This document shows, one piece after another, positions 24,191-35,601 of a DNA stretch of 64,000 nucleotides (within the stretch, counting starts at the first letter, position 1; each line of letters begins with the position of its first letter). The translations under genes and the position numbers were made by a program. Where the stretch lies: the NCBI GenBank assembly GCA_033032175.1, contig CM065319.1, positions 17,643,018-17,707,017 of the forward strand, written 5' to 3'. Under the pieces are notes generated by a model. It did no database searches, was not told where the DNA came from, and saw nothing but the letters and a program-made list of their open reading frames with translations. This DNA comes from Saturnia japonica. Lineage: Eukaryota > Arthropoda > Insecta > Lepidoptera > Saturniidae.

Positions 24191-24822
24191 TTTTTATTTC
24201 TTTCTTACTAAAAGCAATAAATATGAATATCCCTAATTTGAGACATGACGGGTTCCTCATACAAACTTTCACCTATGTTTTATTTTCACCATATGTAAAA
24301 TATCACAATGAAATAATTCACTTGTAGCAAAACTATAATATATATATATATTATAATTAGTATAATTATAATAATATATAATTACGAGTCCGTAACGTAA
24401 CGGAAAAGCAAACGCGCTTCCGGAATATTCGCGTAACCCTTTGTTATTTTTCTCTAGAGTAGTACATAATAGAAAACCTTTTCTTTTATATCATGATTTA
24501 ATTTACTTGTAAATTATAGTATCAAATTATATAAGGAAAACAAGCATACAAGCATACAACAAGCAACAAATGGAAATAAATAAGTGAAAGTTTTATATTT
24601 AAACAATATAAATTAATTATTAGTGTAGCTAAGTTTAATGAAATAGTAAAAACAATTTACATGTACCTACCAACTAATCATTATTTTATCCCATTCTCAA
24701 TTTTAGGTTTTATTGTTATTGTAAGAAATAATTTCAATTTCATTTATTTTTAAATGACGAAAATATTATAATATAAAAAATGTTAAGTATTTATTTTATT
24801 ATTAGAAAAAAAAGAATATAAT

Positions 24823-25020
24823 ATGAGCAGCAGCGAATATAGGTGGGCGGGGGGTCATAACCCCTATGACGAAAATGAAACAAATATACCAAAATTTGTA
24901 CACGAAGTATATTTAAATGAATGGGTCGCACTCGACTCCGTAAGTCTCTGCGTTACACGGTTATACAACCGGGATAAAATGCCAAACCGGCCCGGACCAA
25001 TGTTGAAAACCGGGACGTAT
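24823..25020 (+). CDS. Candidate coding exon, unrecognised
   Basis: ATG at 24823 opens 66 codons (MSSSEYRWAGGHNPYDENET ... MPNRPGPMLKTGTYG) ending at a strong donor 'atg|gtaagt' at 25021; another good donor, 'tcc|gtaagt', lies at 24939. Composition is normal for a globular protein and GC is above the flanks. No downstream partner exon was found and no family is recognised; it may be a transposon exon. Confidence 0.3.
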
Positions 25021-25570
25021 GGTAAGTCTACATTATACAGCATCTTTTATTCATTTTAGTAATCATATTACGCTCTCTACAAATTACTGCAAGGTGCCTA
25101 CTATCACTATCACTTTATAGGGATATTTTATTAAATAACATAGTATTATGTCATACATAACAGAAGTTATAGCATTTACCTATTTACTCCCGTTCAACCC
25201 CTAAATTGGGCATCGGTGAATAAACGTCGCCACGCGTTCCACCTTACCGGCATCTCATCTCACAACACGACACGAATATTATCAATCCATAGCACATATA
25301 AAACAAAATATCACTTTCATTCACTGATTATTTTATCTTTGTTTTCGTATTGAAGAGTGCATTGAACTAAGGACATATTATAACATACGTGCGTAATCTA
25401 CAAAGGTCAAAGACGCACTGTCTGTCGGGGTTGCCAATGTTCACTGTTGCCAGTCCAGTCATATAGGGAATTTTAGGACATTAACTGACATTATGTGATT
25501 CTTAGTATACAATTAAGATTCTTATAGTTTGGTATAATTAAAATATTAAAGCTAGTCAGATATTGTTATC

Positions 25571-25955
25571 TCCTATAACCTATATATTACTACGTGAAGT
25601 AAAAGCTTTCTACTCCTTTTTAAGCGTATTACGTGCACGGAAGACTGAGATTTGGCATGGTTAAAGTTTATATGGAGAAGGAGTGCAGACAGCTAAAAAT
25701 TTTCTGTAATATCTGTTACTAATATATTAAATTAAGTAATTAATACTGCGAATCCTAACCCAAGCAGTACCATTGTACTTAAACCCCCCAAAATATTGAC
25801 ATTGCCACTCAATGAAAAGTGACAGCAAGTGATGTGATGTAGATGATACCTACTCATTGTTTAGATTCATGAATACTGCAGATGTCAAACAGAAACTAGT
25901 CTATAATTAAAAAGTCGTTGGTAGAATTTCGAGCTTAGGGCGATCGGTATTATAT
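25571..25955 (+). repeat. Unclassified ~385-bp repeat, copy 2
   Basis: Direct-orientation partner of 966-1350; ends 'agcttagggcgatcgg'. No coding frame or terminal repeat is evident. Confidence 0.75.
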
Positions 25956-26199
25956 TGAAATATATGTAAAGGCCCAAATAATATTAAATAATATTATACG
26001 TTATTATTTTAGCAGCTATATAAAACAAAATATACGCATTCAGCAATTTTCTACTGCTATCTTAGACATCATACCTAGTTAAATATTTATTTCATTCAAT
26101 AACTCTCAAAATATGTAACACGACAAAAAAATAATTATAGATTTATTTTGAAATAGATGCGCATAATAGATGTCTTTCAATTTTTAGACATTTATAACA

Positions 26200-26560
26200 C
26201 CACGGTTTCACTTCTGTAAATTTTTGAAGTGAAAATTTCTTTAGCCGCTTTGAGCGATTTTTGCTAAGAGAAAAACTTATTGGTTCGCGTCACCGTTCAC
26301 TCTGACATGCTCGTGACGAATTGCGCTTGCGTCAGACTAGCGACGCCTAGTATAGCGGCCTGTATATACACTAATACGTTGTATATACCCGATTGTATCA
26401 TATGCGTGTTTGACTTTTTGGATGGGTAAAATCTTATTTTCGCGTCACCGGCATGCTCTACAATAATTGGGACTATAATTGATTTAAAAATTCTAAATGG
26501 ATTTTTTACTTCTGTTGGCAGTCCTAATGACTTCCTCTGTTTTTTTTTATCTCTCAAGGA
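26200..26560. mobile_element. Fragment with the same GAAGTGAAAA end motif
   Basis: 'gtttcacttc' (26206-26215) then 'gaagtgaaaatttctttag' (26227-26245) place two end motifs back to back, as if two elements abut or one inserted in another. The following part shares 'gtaaaatctta..tcgcgtcacc' with about 30450-30490. Confidence 0.45.
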
Positions 26561-26793
26561 TTTGAGTAATATCCGTGTACAACGCGAAAGGAGTAACTAG
26601 ACTAAATTTCAAGTCAATCGGACTTGTAGCTTCTTCGGCAGATCTCGTGATGAATGGTATATCGCATACCGCCTATATCATTATGTAGGAATAGATTACG
26701 ATCGTTCTTCTTATATTTAGGCTATGGCTAAGTATGGTTCTTCTACATTTACGCCGCGCAGCTTCGCGAAGGCGAACAAGCTAAATGTTATCT

Positions 26794-27307
26794 AGGGATG
26801 CTACGAATGTTCGCATTCGTATATGCGAAAGATTCGCATCATTTTAAACATGCGCTTCAACACTCGCATGTGCAACAAACAATGCGAATATTTTGTGAAT
26901 GCGAATTCCCCAAGTGATGAAACATTTAATTTACAATGTAGACCTCAAGACACGCTACTGCGTTGGTATCAAAGCTGAATTGTAGGCATATCTGAAAAAA
27001 AACGAGCCTCTTTCGGGAAAAACCTCTTGAATTGTGTGAGCAATTATTTATTAATACAGCCGGCCTTTTAAGTGAACCACTAAAAAATCTCCCCATGGAG
27101 GGAAAAGAAGCCAAGTTATTAGATATTAAAAAAAAAATTATTAACCGCTTTTAAAATTTGATTTGATTTGAATAACATAAGCTTAATAAAAAAAATTACA
27201 ATGAAGGCCACAGTAAATTTTTGATATTTCGCACTCGCACATACGCATTTCAAACATTTACATCCGCGTTCGCGAATGTTTAAAATATGACATTCGTAAC
27301 ATTCCCG
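26794..27307. mobile_element. hAT-like element remnant with TTCGCATTCG clusters
   Basis: Left end AGGGATGCTACGAATGT and right end (reverse) CGGGAATGTTACGAATGT form an imperfect terminal inverted repeat. Both sub-ends are packed with TTCGCAT/ATGCGAA motifs (26808-26910 and 27225-27300). Minus-strand frames in the middle may be decayed transposase, but I cannot confirm it. Confidence 0.55.
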
Positions 27308-28664
27308 ATGTACCAGTGAATGTTTTAATACACGTCTAATCAAAGCGTAAATGAAGATGGTATCATATCGTACCAGTCCCTTTATATGTATATATTTTAA
27401 TTATTCCTTTAAAAATATCGATACATACACAATGTTTCATAAACATTATATCAGCCCAGCGTACGAGTACCTGATTCTAATGTTAAATGTCAACTGCTGG
27501 CAGGAAATAATTACCGTCGTAATCGTTTTAAGGTTCCGTACTTTTATAGGATCTTAGGTACCAAAAACTATATGGGATCGCTTTGTTGCCCGTCTATCTG
27601 TCCGTGTTGCAAGGCCATTTTCCTCGAAAAAGAGCTTGAGGTACCTAAAGTTGAAATCAATGTTTTTATGTCAAAGCTGTATTCCCGCCAGTAATTCTGT
27701 CTCGAAGATATGGTTGCCACGATGCACGGTCACGCAAGCTGTTTTAACTTAGTGTTCTAGCTCTTTATCAATCTAATAAGTGGTTGCCTATTTTTCAATC
27801 ATTATTTATTCCAATTATAAATTATGAGACCGATATTTCAGACTTTAGCGTCACCTACTTCAAGGAGGTGAAACAAATATACTGCTTATATTTAGGTTAC
27901 AGCAGGACAAGCTATTATCATTTTTTTTTCAAGCAAGCTCTCAGTTTTGTCGTGAGGTTACCTTTGGCTACTGATTACGTAATTTGTTTTCTCGAGTTAT
28001 TTAGTTTTTTTTTTTATAATGAAATTTTAAATGATCGGTGAATATACTGCTGCAATTCATTTGCTTGCTGTAAAGTACAAGCATTTACAAAAAATTTAAT
28101 AACACTTTTGCGTTGTAATATCGTAAAAACAATACATATGTAACGTAAAAACAAATGTTTCTTTTACAACATCTGTCATAACATAGAATAAACGTTATCT
28201 GGCCATCGATGGTACAGACAAATTGTTTTTCAGGTAGTCGAGTTAGTCGAATAAAGTCTATATGACGACTGAAAATACATTTTGTTGTTATCAGTCGAAT
28301 AAAGATTATCTCTCTGTTTATCTCAGGATCGAAAAATCGGTCGTATATATAAAAAATTGTTATAAGAATTAGTGCGTACAGAATTGCGGCATATTTCTCA
28401 CGGTAGCGGATTCGCGGCGCATGTTCACAACTGATACGACGTTCTAGCGCGAACGCGATAATATAGACCCGCGACGGCTACAAGAACGAAAGAGTGTTCT
28501 GAAAATTTTTACGTGTAATTTAGCTAAGTAATCATTAATTGATTATTGATTTGTAAAAATTATTTGTAAATCTGTGAAATGTACGATGTGACATGCTATT
28601 TGTCATTATTGATCTTGTTATATAGGTACATGTCGTTTTGCCCATTTAAACTCAAAATGTCTTT
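27308..28664. other. Intergenic, nothing firm
   Basis: 28375-28500 is GC-richer ('cggtagcggattcgcggcgc'), leader-like, with no coding. Open frames at 27351 and 27784 are hydrophobic AT-driven chance frames. Confidence 0.4.
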
Positions 28665-28771
28665 AATTTTTGAAATTCTTCTTTATTACTGTTGTGATTT
28701 GAAACTCAATGAAACGAAAAAGCGACACTAAAAAGAGACAAACACATTTATACGATTTAGCTTGCGTGAGA
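28665..28771 (+). repeat. Fragment of the 14.35-kb MITE family
   Basis: 'gtgatttgaaactcaatgaa', 'aaaaagagacaaacacatt' and the following bases match 14375-14470. It abuts a SINE fragment. Confidence 0.6.
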
Positions 28772-28883
28772 TAGACTCGCCTTCTACTACTTGGAACTTA
28801 AAACATACCCGGCGAACTGTAGGTGTAGGTACATTAGTGCACCTCTGCCTAACCCTCCGGGGAATATAGACGTGATAGTATAT
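28772..28883 (+). mobile_element. SINE 3' fragment
   Basis: 'cggcgaactgtaggtgt', 'cacctctgcctaaccctccg' and 'gggaatatagacgtgatagt' match the SINE body; the tRNA head is absent. Confidence 0.75.
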
Positions 28884-29984
28884 TAGGAGAATAAGAATAA
28901 TAGTGTCTCCTATTATCTCGGTCTTTTCTTATAAATGCCTGTGCACCTGCGTATTACGAAGCTTGGAAAAAAGCGTGATAGCCAGCATGGAGAATCGTTC
29001 ACGTGTGTCGTTTATTTGCGTGCAATATCTTTGGATTACTATATGTATAGTTCATTATTGAACGCCAGATTTTAATATATTCTTAGTTTTTTTTAAATAT
29101 AATAGCTCTGAAAAGTGACGTCACTGTACATGATGATAGCACAGTGCAATCCATAAACAGAGGCGACCATCGCCGGGAACGCGACACGCATCCGCGTACC
29201 ACTATGGTAAGGGCTCGTGGAGCCGCGCCGCGCCGCACCGCCGGCGTACGCTGGGGTAAAAACTGCCGCTAAAGGAAATAGGATTTTTTATTTTTTTTCC
29301 TTTTCGACAAAAACTGTATATGTACTTCTTCTTCTTCCTAACTTGGCAACCGGTCTTCTTTAATGAAGACCATTACTGCCATTATCGAGTAAATTATATT
29401 GTCATGTGTTATGACGATTCAGTATCCTAACAAGATGGTGGCTCCCTTGTTAGAACTTTCTAGGAAGTTTTAGTGGGATCTCGGAATGAATGCTTTCAGC
29501 TTATATTTATAATCCACCTCACTTATGCACAAAAACCAAACTATATCATGCAAAACACCACCCATATTACATAATATAGGGTCAAAAACCTAAGTAAATT
29601 AATTAAAAATAACAACCACAACATGTCACTTCAAGATCCCGCCAAAAACTCCGTTTATGTACTTTGAATTAGACCATAATTATAAGACTTTTGATGTAAT
29701 CATATTTTTAAATAATGCATAGTTAAGTAAAAAAACGTCTTAATAGATTCTTGTTGTATGGAAGCTGAAGTTCAATTAGATCCTGTTGCTTCATCTTAAA
29801 ATATCTAGAGCTGAAACTTACATGGATTGACAGGCCTAGTTTAAGCTCATCCCACTAATATACTATATTATCCTCGTGCGTCCCTCTGCTTGTTTTACAA
29901 CCGCACGAATTGGCACAGAATCAAGTACATTAACTCAATTAAAAATGTTTTAATTTACTTTGGAATGTACTTTTAAGGGGTCTT
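28884..29984. other. Intergenic, nothing firm
   Basis: Contains a GC-rich patch at 29215-29260 (gccgcgccgcgccgcaccgc) and a short inverted repeat, ctaacaag...cttgttag, at about 29428-29454. Confidence 0.4.
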
Positions 29985-30130
29985 AATATACAAAATACCA
30001 CGAGCAGATAAAATTCCGTTTCGGAGATTGTCCGGAACAAACAGACAGGCTGACATACAAAAATGTTGATTGTTTTTTTTATAGATACCGTATTACATTA
30101 CAAACAGACATTACGATTTTATTAATTATA
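29985..30130 (+). repeat. Repeat family A, short fragment
   Basis: 'ttccgtttcggagattgtcc' and 'ggaacaaacagacaggctg' match the 3' part of family A; it abuts family F. Confidence 0.55.
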
Positions 30131-30177
30131 TAATTATAGCCATAGATTTAATTATAATTTATAGCAAAGTCTAATAT

Positions 30178-30435
30178 ATTTTTGAAGGGAAAACTTCTTT
30201 AACTACTGTTATGAACTTATAATATTCACTTTAAAACTTTAAGGCAGCATATTTTGTTTCTATATAAATGCACGTTTATTATAATAATATAATAGTTATT
30301 AGTTTTAGCCAGTCGTCTCTTGCCGTGTCAAGTACACCTTTTCTATTTTATGTGAACAATAAAAGTGTGTGTGTGTGAACTATTATCTTTTTTTAAAAAG
30401 GACCCACAGACGACCGTCCTAACAGTACGTTGTGC
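30178..30435 (+). repeat. Repeat family F, copy 1
   Basis: Starts with GAAGGGAAAACTTC and runs through 'aaatgcacgtttattataat', a GT run and 'ggacccacagacga'. It matches 40925-41160 in reverse orientation. The start motif links it to the GAAGT..ACTTC group. Confidence 0.7.
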
Positions 30436-30654
30436 GTTTTTTGTATGGAGTAAATCTTATGAGTTCGAGTAACCTCGAGTCTGCGTCACCGATGACATGT
30501 AGAGTGAAACAGAACATTATTTCAATATAACAGAGCGTGATAGCATGTCGCATGCGTGGACTACTCAACTGATTTAAGTTAATTATTGTTCGGAGCGCCA
30601 ATTTAAATGAAAAACAAAGTTAATGTTAATAAGTGTTAATGTTGTAATAAAGTT

Positions 30655-30910
30655 AAGTATTAACTTCTCTTGGCAGTCCCCATGACTGCCTATTTTTTAA
30701 TAGTCTTCAATAAAAGACGCGAGGTTTCTCAATTCGAATGTATATATTATATTTTTATGGATATTCAGCCAGAACTTCTTTGTTGGATGATTATGTTTCT
30801 GTTGCATAGGGGATACCTCAAGGTTGGTCCCATTTTAATTACATTGCCATTGGACCTTCGACTTCGAAGATACAGAGGGAACTCCTCAAAATCAAATGGG
30901 AAGTCAGAAA
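30655..30910 (+). repeat. Repeat family J, copy 1
   Basis: 'ttctcaattcgaatgtata', 'atacctcaaggttggtccca' and 'cttcgacttcgaagatacag' recur at 31300-31560. The overlapping 84-residue frame is repeat-derived. Confidence 0.65.
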
Positions 30911-30974
30911 TATATAGTGATTGAGATATTGGTAGTTTTATGACTATACAAATACAAATTAGGTACCGAACTAC

Positions 30975-31235
30975 GTAAATTTGAGTGAGTGAGTAACTGA
31001 GTGAGGCAGGGAGTGATTTAGTGTGTGAGAAAGTGACTGACTGATTAAGTGAGGGAAGGATGGAGGAAGGGAGTGAGTACATGAGGCAGGGAGTGTGTGA
31101 GTGAGGGAGGGAGTGTGTGAGTGAGGGAGGGAGTGTGAGTGAGTGAGGGAAGTAGGGCGTGAAGGTTTGAATGAGCAAGTGAGTGAGTGAGGGAGGGAGG
31201 AAGAGAGCGCGCGAGTGAGCGATTGCATATTTAAA
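30975..31235 (+). repeat. GAGTGA-rich low-complexity tract
   Basis: About 260 bases of degenerate gagtgagtga/gagggaggga repeats, purine-rich on the plus strand. Long minus-strand frames rich in Ser, Leu, Pro and His across it are artefacts of the repeat. Confidence 0.9.
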
Positions 31236-31299
31236 GACAATCATACTGAAGGACCAATCACCAGTCGCGCGTCTGACTTTATACATACACTTTTTTTGT

Positions 31300-31565
31300 T
31301 GCAAAGGGAATAATACCTCAAGAGTGAAATCCTTTATTAACAGACTTCAAAAAAGAAGGAATGTTCTCAATTCGATTGGTTTTTTATGGATGTTCAGACA
31401 AAACTGCTTTCTTTATGTAGCGATTTAGAATGAATGAATACTTTATTGCACTTTTAGTTTGTACACTGGCGAGCTTAATACCTCAAGGTGTTCCCATTTT
31501 AATTTCATTGACATTGGAGCTTGGACTTCGAAGATACGCCAGGTAACACCTCAAAATCATTGAAG
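31300..31565 (+). repeat. Repeat family J, copy 2
   Basis: 'gttctcaattcgattggttt', 'aatacctcaaggtgttccca' and 'ttggacttcgaagatacgcc' match copy 1. The two copies flank the GAGTGA-rich tract. Confidence 0.65.
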
Positions 31566-32306
31566 TTGGGTTTCTTTTTTTTTCTGTTAAAAATGATTGG
31601 TTTTCTCTCTTTTGAGAATCCATGTATTTTTTTTTACTTTTATTTAACTTGCCTTGTTAGTATAGGTTAAATCTTGCAAATACTGCACGTTTAGTTTGGA
31701 TGACAATGCATAGTTAGCTTTGTGACGTGATTCTAAATCCAATATGGAGGACCAGATATTTTTATGCACCCCCCATGATACGGGTATCAAATGAAAGACG
31801 TTGCAGAGAAGAATACGAAAAATTATTTCTTTATAAAAACCTTTTAAAAACCAACTTTTTATTTAATACTTTAATAATGTTAAAGGCTTATAGCGCAAAT
31901 AAAAAAGGTACAAAGGGGAATTTATACTAAATAAATTTCATGTGTGCTACAAGTTTTTAAAATTATTGAAATATTGAATAAAAGCTTGTTATTTAAAAGC
32001 TTTTTTATTAAATGACTACTGTCTACATTTTTTACATCTTTTAGATATATGGAAAAACGTAAAAAAAAAAACAGATATAAAACTTGTAATGAATTAATAC
32101 AGATAATTTATGCATCAAAACTCAACATTAGTTCTCCATATTCATTTATAATATTAAATATATCAATATAACATACCTAATAATAAAGACATACTTAGTA
32201 TTTACAACCACTTTCTATAACTCAATCATTTCAACTATTTGAACTTCACAATATCTTGAGACAGTATCCGACACAATGTTTCCTTGTAACATTTAGTAAA
32301 GTACCA
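31566..32306. other. 3' flank of the MADF gene
   Basis: AT-rich; presumably holds the 3' UTR of the minus-strand MADF gene. TTTATT motifs (AATAAA on the minus strand) occur but none can be chosen. Confidence 0.35.
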
Positions 32307-32681
32307 TTAACTTTGACTTGTTAATTCTTGTTCTAAATAATCATTTGACTGACTTAATGAAATAAAGGAATCTTCTGACAGTCTGCCAAGTTTAGCGTAG
32401 TATATTGCATCAGAAATCAATTTCTGGGCGATCACAACCTGATCATTATCCAAGTCTTTCAGTTGTAGACCTATGGACTTGCCCACAACTAACCAATCAT
32501 CTTTCCTCAAGGGCAGTCTGGACTGGGAGCTCTCTCCCTTTTTATAGTGTTCCAATTTCCGGCGCTTTCTTGATGAGCGTATGCCTTCCTTGCTGTTTGG
32601 TAACCAGTACTCTTGGATAGAGGAATCTTCTAATTTAAAACTGTCTTCTAGGTAGGACTGTACTTCTGAGGATTGTTCATT
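32307..32681 (-). CDS. MADF gene exon 3 (C-terminus)
   Basis: After acceptor 'ttttcttattcag' it encodes 124 residues from NEQSSEVQS to the end TSQS. It contains the basic SRKRRK motif and the C-terminal helical module. Intron 2 (32682-33866) is about 1.2 kb, AT-rich, with no recognised repeat. Confidence 0.86.
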   Translation of the reverse strand, partial: NEQSSEVQSYLEDSFKLEDSSIQEYWLPNSKEGIRSSRKRRKLEHYKKGESSQSRLPLRKDDWLVVGKSIGLQLKDLDNDQVVIAQKLISDAIYYAKLGRLSEDSFISLSQSNDYLEQELTSQS

Positions 32682-34513
32682 CTGAATAAGAAAATTAATG
32701 AAATATTAAACTTTAATTACAAACAAGTGTTTTCTCTTCCTCTACAGAAATGCTGGTCTACATAGTCATGGCTAGACAACAGCATATCCAGCTCAGCATA
32801 AACAAAGAAGTTAGCAAAGTCTTAAATTTGCCCATAATATCATGAAATGGTTCCCTGCAAATATTTTCTCTTCTACAATACTGAGTCCTTGAAATGAGAT
32901 GAGAAGAGGTAATTTTGCAGGTCAGCATGATGTCTACTTCTGCGAATGGAACTTTTACCGGTAGTCACTCATCTTTTTGGACTGTACCATACTTACAGCA
33001 CAACAGTCAGTTTATTGAGCTAGATATAGGGCAGTGCAAAAATTTATGCACTTCACTTGACAAGCACAAAGAATCCAAGAAAAGTGGTTACCATGTAGCT
33101 TTGACAATCCATTGAATGTTGCTAATCAGGTTACAAGTATAATCAAAACTAATCACTTTAATAATAGTTTTTTATTGCCATTTTCTTGTTTTTTTTTTGC
33201 TTATTTCTCTACAGAGTGTATCTAACTTTTATTAAATTATATTAAAATTCTTCACTGTGATTTCCTAGAGCAACTTTATAGTAAATACCTTTAAAAATGG
33301 TATGAATATTGAATATTTAGATACAAAAATTAATATATCCACACAGAGTATGAATATGTTGACAGTGATATGTTTATCTCAAACTGGTTGTTGAGAGTGC
33401 AATAAAAGTCAACTGTACATAATGGCATCTATTCAGCAAGAGAGACAAGAAAGACAACTTAACAATACTTACACTAAAAATATCAATCTACTTAAAACTA
33501 CCTAGTTATATTAGAGACAGGTTGAAAATGTATACTTTTCAGGATAGCCATTTTAAATATTACCTGCGGTATACAAAAATAAGTAGCCCTATTGACTTAC
33601 TTATTTATTTACATTACGTAAACCCACACACCAATTTTGAAATTTGACTCAAGTTGACTTGTCAACCTATTTATGCCATGTATGGATATAGTTTCTGCTG
33701 AAATGTGTATAATTGCAGCAAATAATTCACTTCTTTGTACAAAACAAATTGGAAAATATAAAGCTTACATATTATGAAGCGATGCATTGGCCATTAACAT
33801 CTAACTGGCATGAAAAAAAAAATATCATCAAAACTAAAACAATACTAGCCAAAAAGGTCTACTTACATTGTTACCTTCATCATCAGAACTATTTCTATAG
33901 TGGTATAAGACTATGTGTTCATTCAGAAAACTCAACAAATCAAAATACCATAGTTCTGGAACATAAACATCTTCTGAGTCAGATCTGTGTCTTTTAGAAG
34001 CCAGGACCTGGTAAATTAAACAAATAATTCAAGTGCAAAACTCTAATCTGTGAGTGAACTGAACAATAAATGTTCCAAGCTCGACAACTGTGAGAGGCTA
34101 AATTGAATGAATTCAGGAATAATACCCATGTTAACTCAATGTGATTAGCAGAGGCATTGTTATTGCCACACATTTCCAAACTATATTTGTAAATTAAACC
34201 AAAATCGCGCATTTATAAACACAACATAATTGAGTTGGTTTTGTACTCAATATCTAAATCTAAATAATTATAATGTAAAAGTTACTTTTTTTAGCTCTCG
34301 TCTGTAGGATGTTCTCATGTTATCAATTTTCTTTTTTATAACTGGCAGGGTGGCGTTTTTATCGTACTCCTTGTATTTCTTTAATATTATATTGTATCCC
34401 GTTTCACGTGAATACTTGCTGGAGTATTTGGGGTCCTTTTTATCCCAGAGGAACGGCATATTTTTATACAACTTTATTACTTCAGTCCATATTTCCCGTG
34501 GCAAAGGAAACAT
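32307..34513 (-). CDS. MADF-domain (Myb/SANT-like) DNA-binding protein, three exons
   Basis: Minus-strand exons 34513-34286, 34007-33867 and 32681-32307 join in phase 0 to a 247-residue protein ending in TAA. Residues 9 to about 103 form a MADF domain: IWTEVIKLYKNMPFLWD at the start, a central TSYRRELKK, and the signature VPELWYFDLLSFL. A basic stretch RSSRKRRK (158-165) is a likely nuclear localisation signal. Residues 183-225 (DDWLVVGKSIGLQLKDL, then IAQKLISDAIYYAKLGRLSED) resemble the C-terminal helical module found with many insect MADF proteins, analogous to a BESS interaction domain. Known of the family: sequence-specific transcription regulators, expanded in insects. No pseudogene damage is visible. 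The target is unknown, and domestication from a transposon is possible but not shown. Confidence 0.86.
33867..34007 (-). CDS. MADF gene exon 2
   Basis: Forty-seven codons after acceptor 'tttaatttaccag', beginning VLASKRHRS and containing VYVPELWYFDLLSFL, the end of the MADF domain. The donor is AAT|gtaagt at 33866. An earlier GT (after DDE) would create an immediate stop when joined to exon 3, so gtaagt is the correct donor. Confidence 0.86.
34286..34513 (-). CDS. MADF gene exon 1
   Basis: Seventy-six codons from the first in-frame ATG (34513-34511), which is MFPLPREIW; an upstream extension of the frame has no ATG. It ends ELKK at donor gtaact (34285-34280). It holds most of the MADF domain. 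Intron 1 is only 278 bases. Confidence 0.88.
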
Positions 34514-34999
34514 TTTACTTAAAATTAAAAAATTAAAACGCCATGAAAACAACCAACAGAATCTCTAAAGCTGTGCTATAAACTCTTTAAAGATAAACAT
34601 TTATTACAAATTAAAAAGTATAATCACATCACAGTCACATCTGTCACACAATTCACACATCACAGATTAGGGATGTTCGGTATTCATCGATGATATCTAA
34701 ATAATTAAATATTGATGTTAAGGTTGAAAAAATTGAACATTGCACATTGACGTTTCCACAGGGTTCGAGAATACAATTCCAATGTGTCACCCAAAAAAAG
34801 TATTTGTGTATTGTACAATAGAGTTCGTGGTTCCAACTTCCAATGTGGCACCCACCCATTTGTCTAGCATCAAAACATCGATGTTAGGAAACATCCATAT
34901 TTTTGTTTCAATATTTATCGAACTACGTAGTTTACTTATCGTTGTTGACATCGATAATACTCCAAAATCGTACATCCCTATCACAGAAGGATTCAGTGT
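34514..34999. promoter_or_regulatory. Upstream region of the MADF gene
   Basis: Holds the presumed 5' leader and promoter for the minus-strand MADF gene. TATCGA/ATCGAT-type motifs, reminiscent of the insect DRE, occur near 34687, 34917 and 34950. A short direct repeat, 'ttccaatgtg' followed by 'cacccacc' or 'cacccaaa', occurs at about 34775 and 34838. Binding is not shown. Confidence 0.25.
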
Positions 35000-35555
35000 T
35001 GCCAAATCGAGGGAACAAGAAAGATCTAAATACTTTTAAAAAAGTGCTAGAATTATAAAAATTTCGTGTCCCAAAAATGGTTAATATCAAACGAGTTCAC
35101 AACTTAAAAACATTGTATTTATTTATCATAGGTTAATTCAAAATAATATTCGTTAGACGTTGAATAGTTCTGGTTATTTTTGGGAACAAGGAAATAATAT
35201 TTTTCTTGCTTCTTGATTCGGTAATAAGCACACGTTTGCTTTTATTTAAATAATCTCTTAGTAAACAAGTCCGTGTGTCTAAACTCATCTTATTTCTATG
35301 CTTTTTCTTTACAACGCATCGTGCTAAACAATCTTTACAAAGCCAAATCACTCAATTAATGAATTTATACTGATTCATCACTTGCATTGTAGATTGTAGA
35401 TGAGTGAAAACAAGTGATAAGGTACTGAAGTATAAAATATTACTTATTATTATAAAAATTTTAATTTTGTGGCGATAATATCTACTCAATAATATTTAAT
35501 ATTTTTCGCTAAATCAATCTTAAATGTTGCCAGATATAGCCAAAAATTAGTTAAT
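35000..35555 (-). mobile_element. hAT-like remnant, family K copy 1
   Basis: Inverted partner of 47505-48035: shared blocks include 'acaagaaa...gtgctagaat' and 'atgttgccagatatag'. The minus-strand frame 35351-35133 reads KHRNKMSLDTRTCLLRDYLN, similar to the peptide in copy 2, and like the C-terminal region of hAT-type transposases. Broken and short. Confidence 0.55.
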
Positions 35556-35601
35556 TAGTACACCTCTGTCTAACCCTTCGGGGATACAGGCGAGATCACG
35601 G
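35553..35601 (+). mobile_element. SINE 3' fragment (short)
   Basis: 'agtacacctctgtctaaccc' then 'ttcggggatacaggcg' match the end of the SINE family. It joins directly to the family K remnant. Confidence 0.6.

Noticed and set aside
30765..31304. 179-residue minus-strand open frame
   Set aside because: It is created by the GAGTGA-rich low-complexity tract and flanking repeat J; composition is almost only Ser, Leu, Pro, His and Thr.
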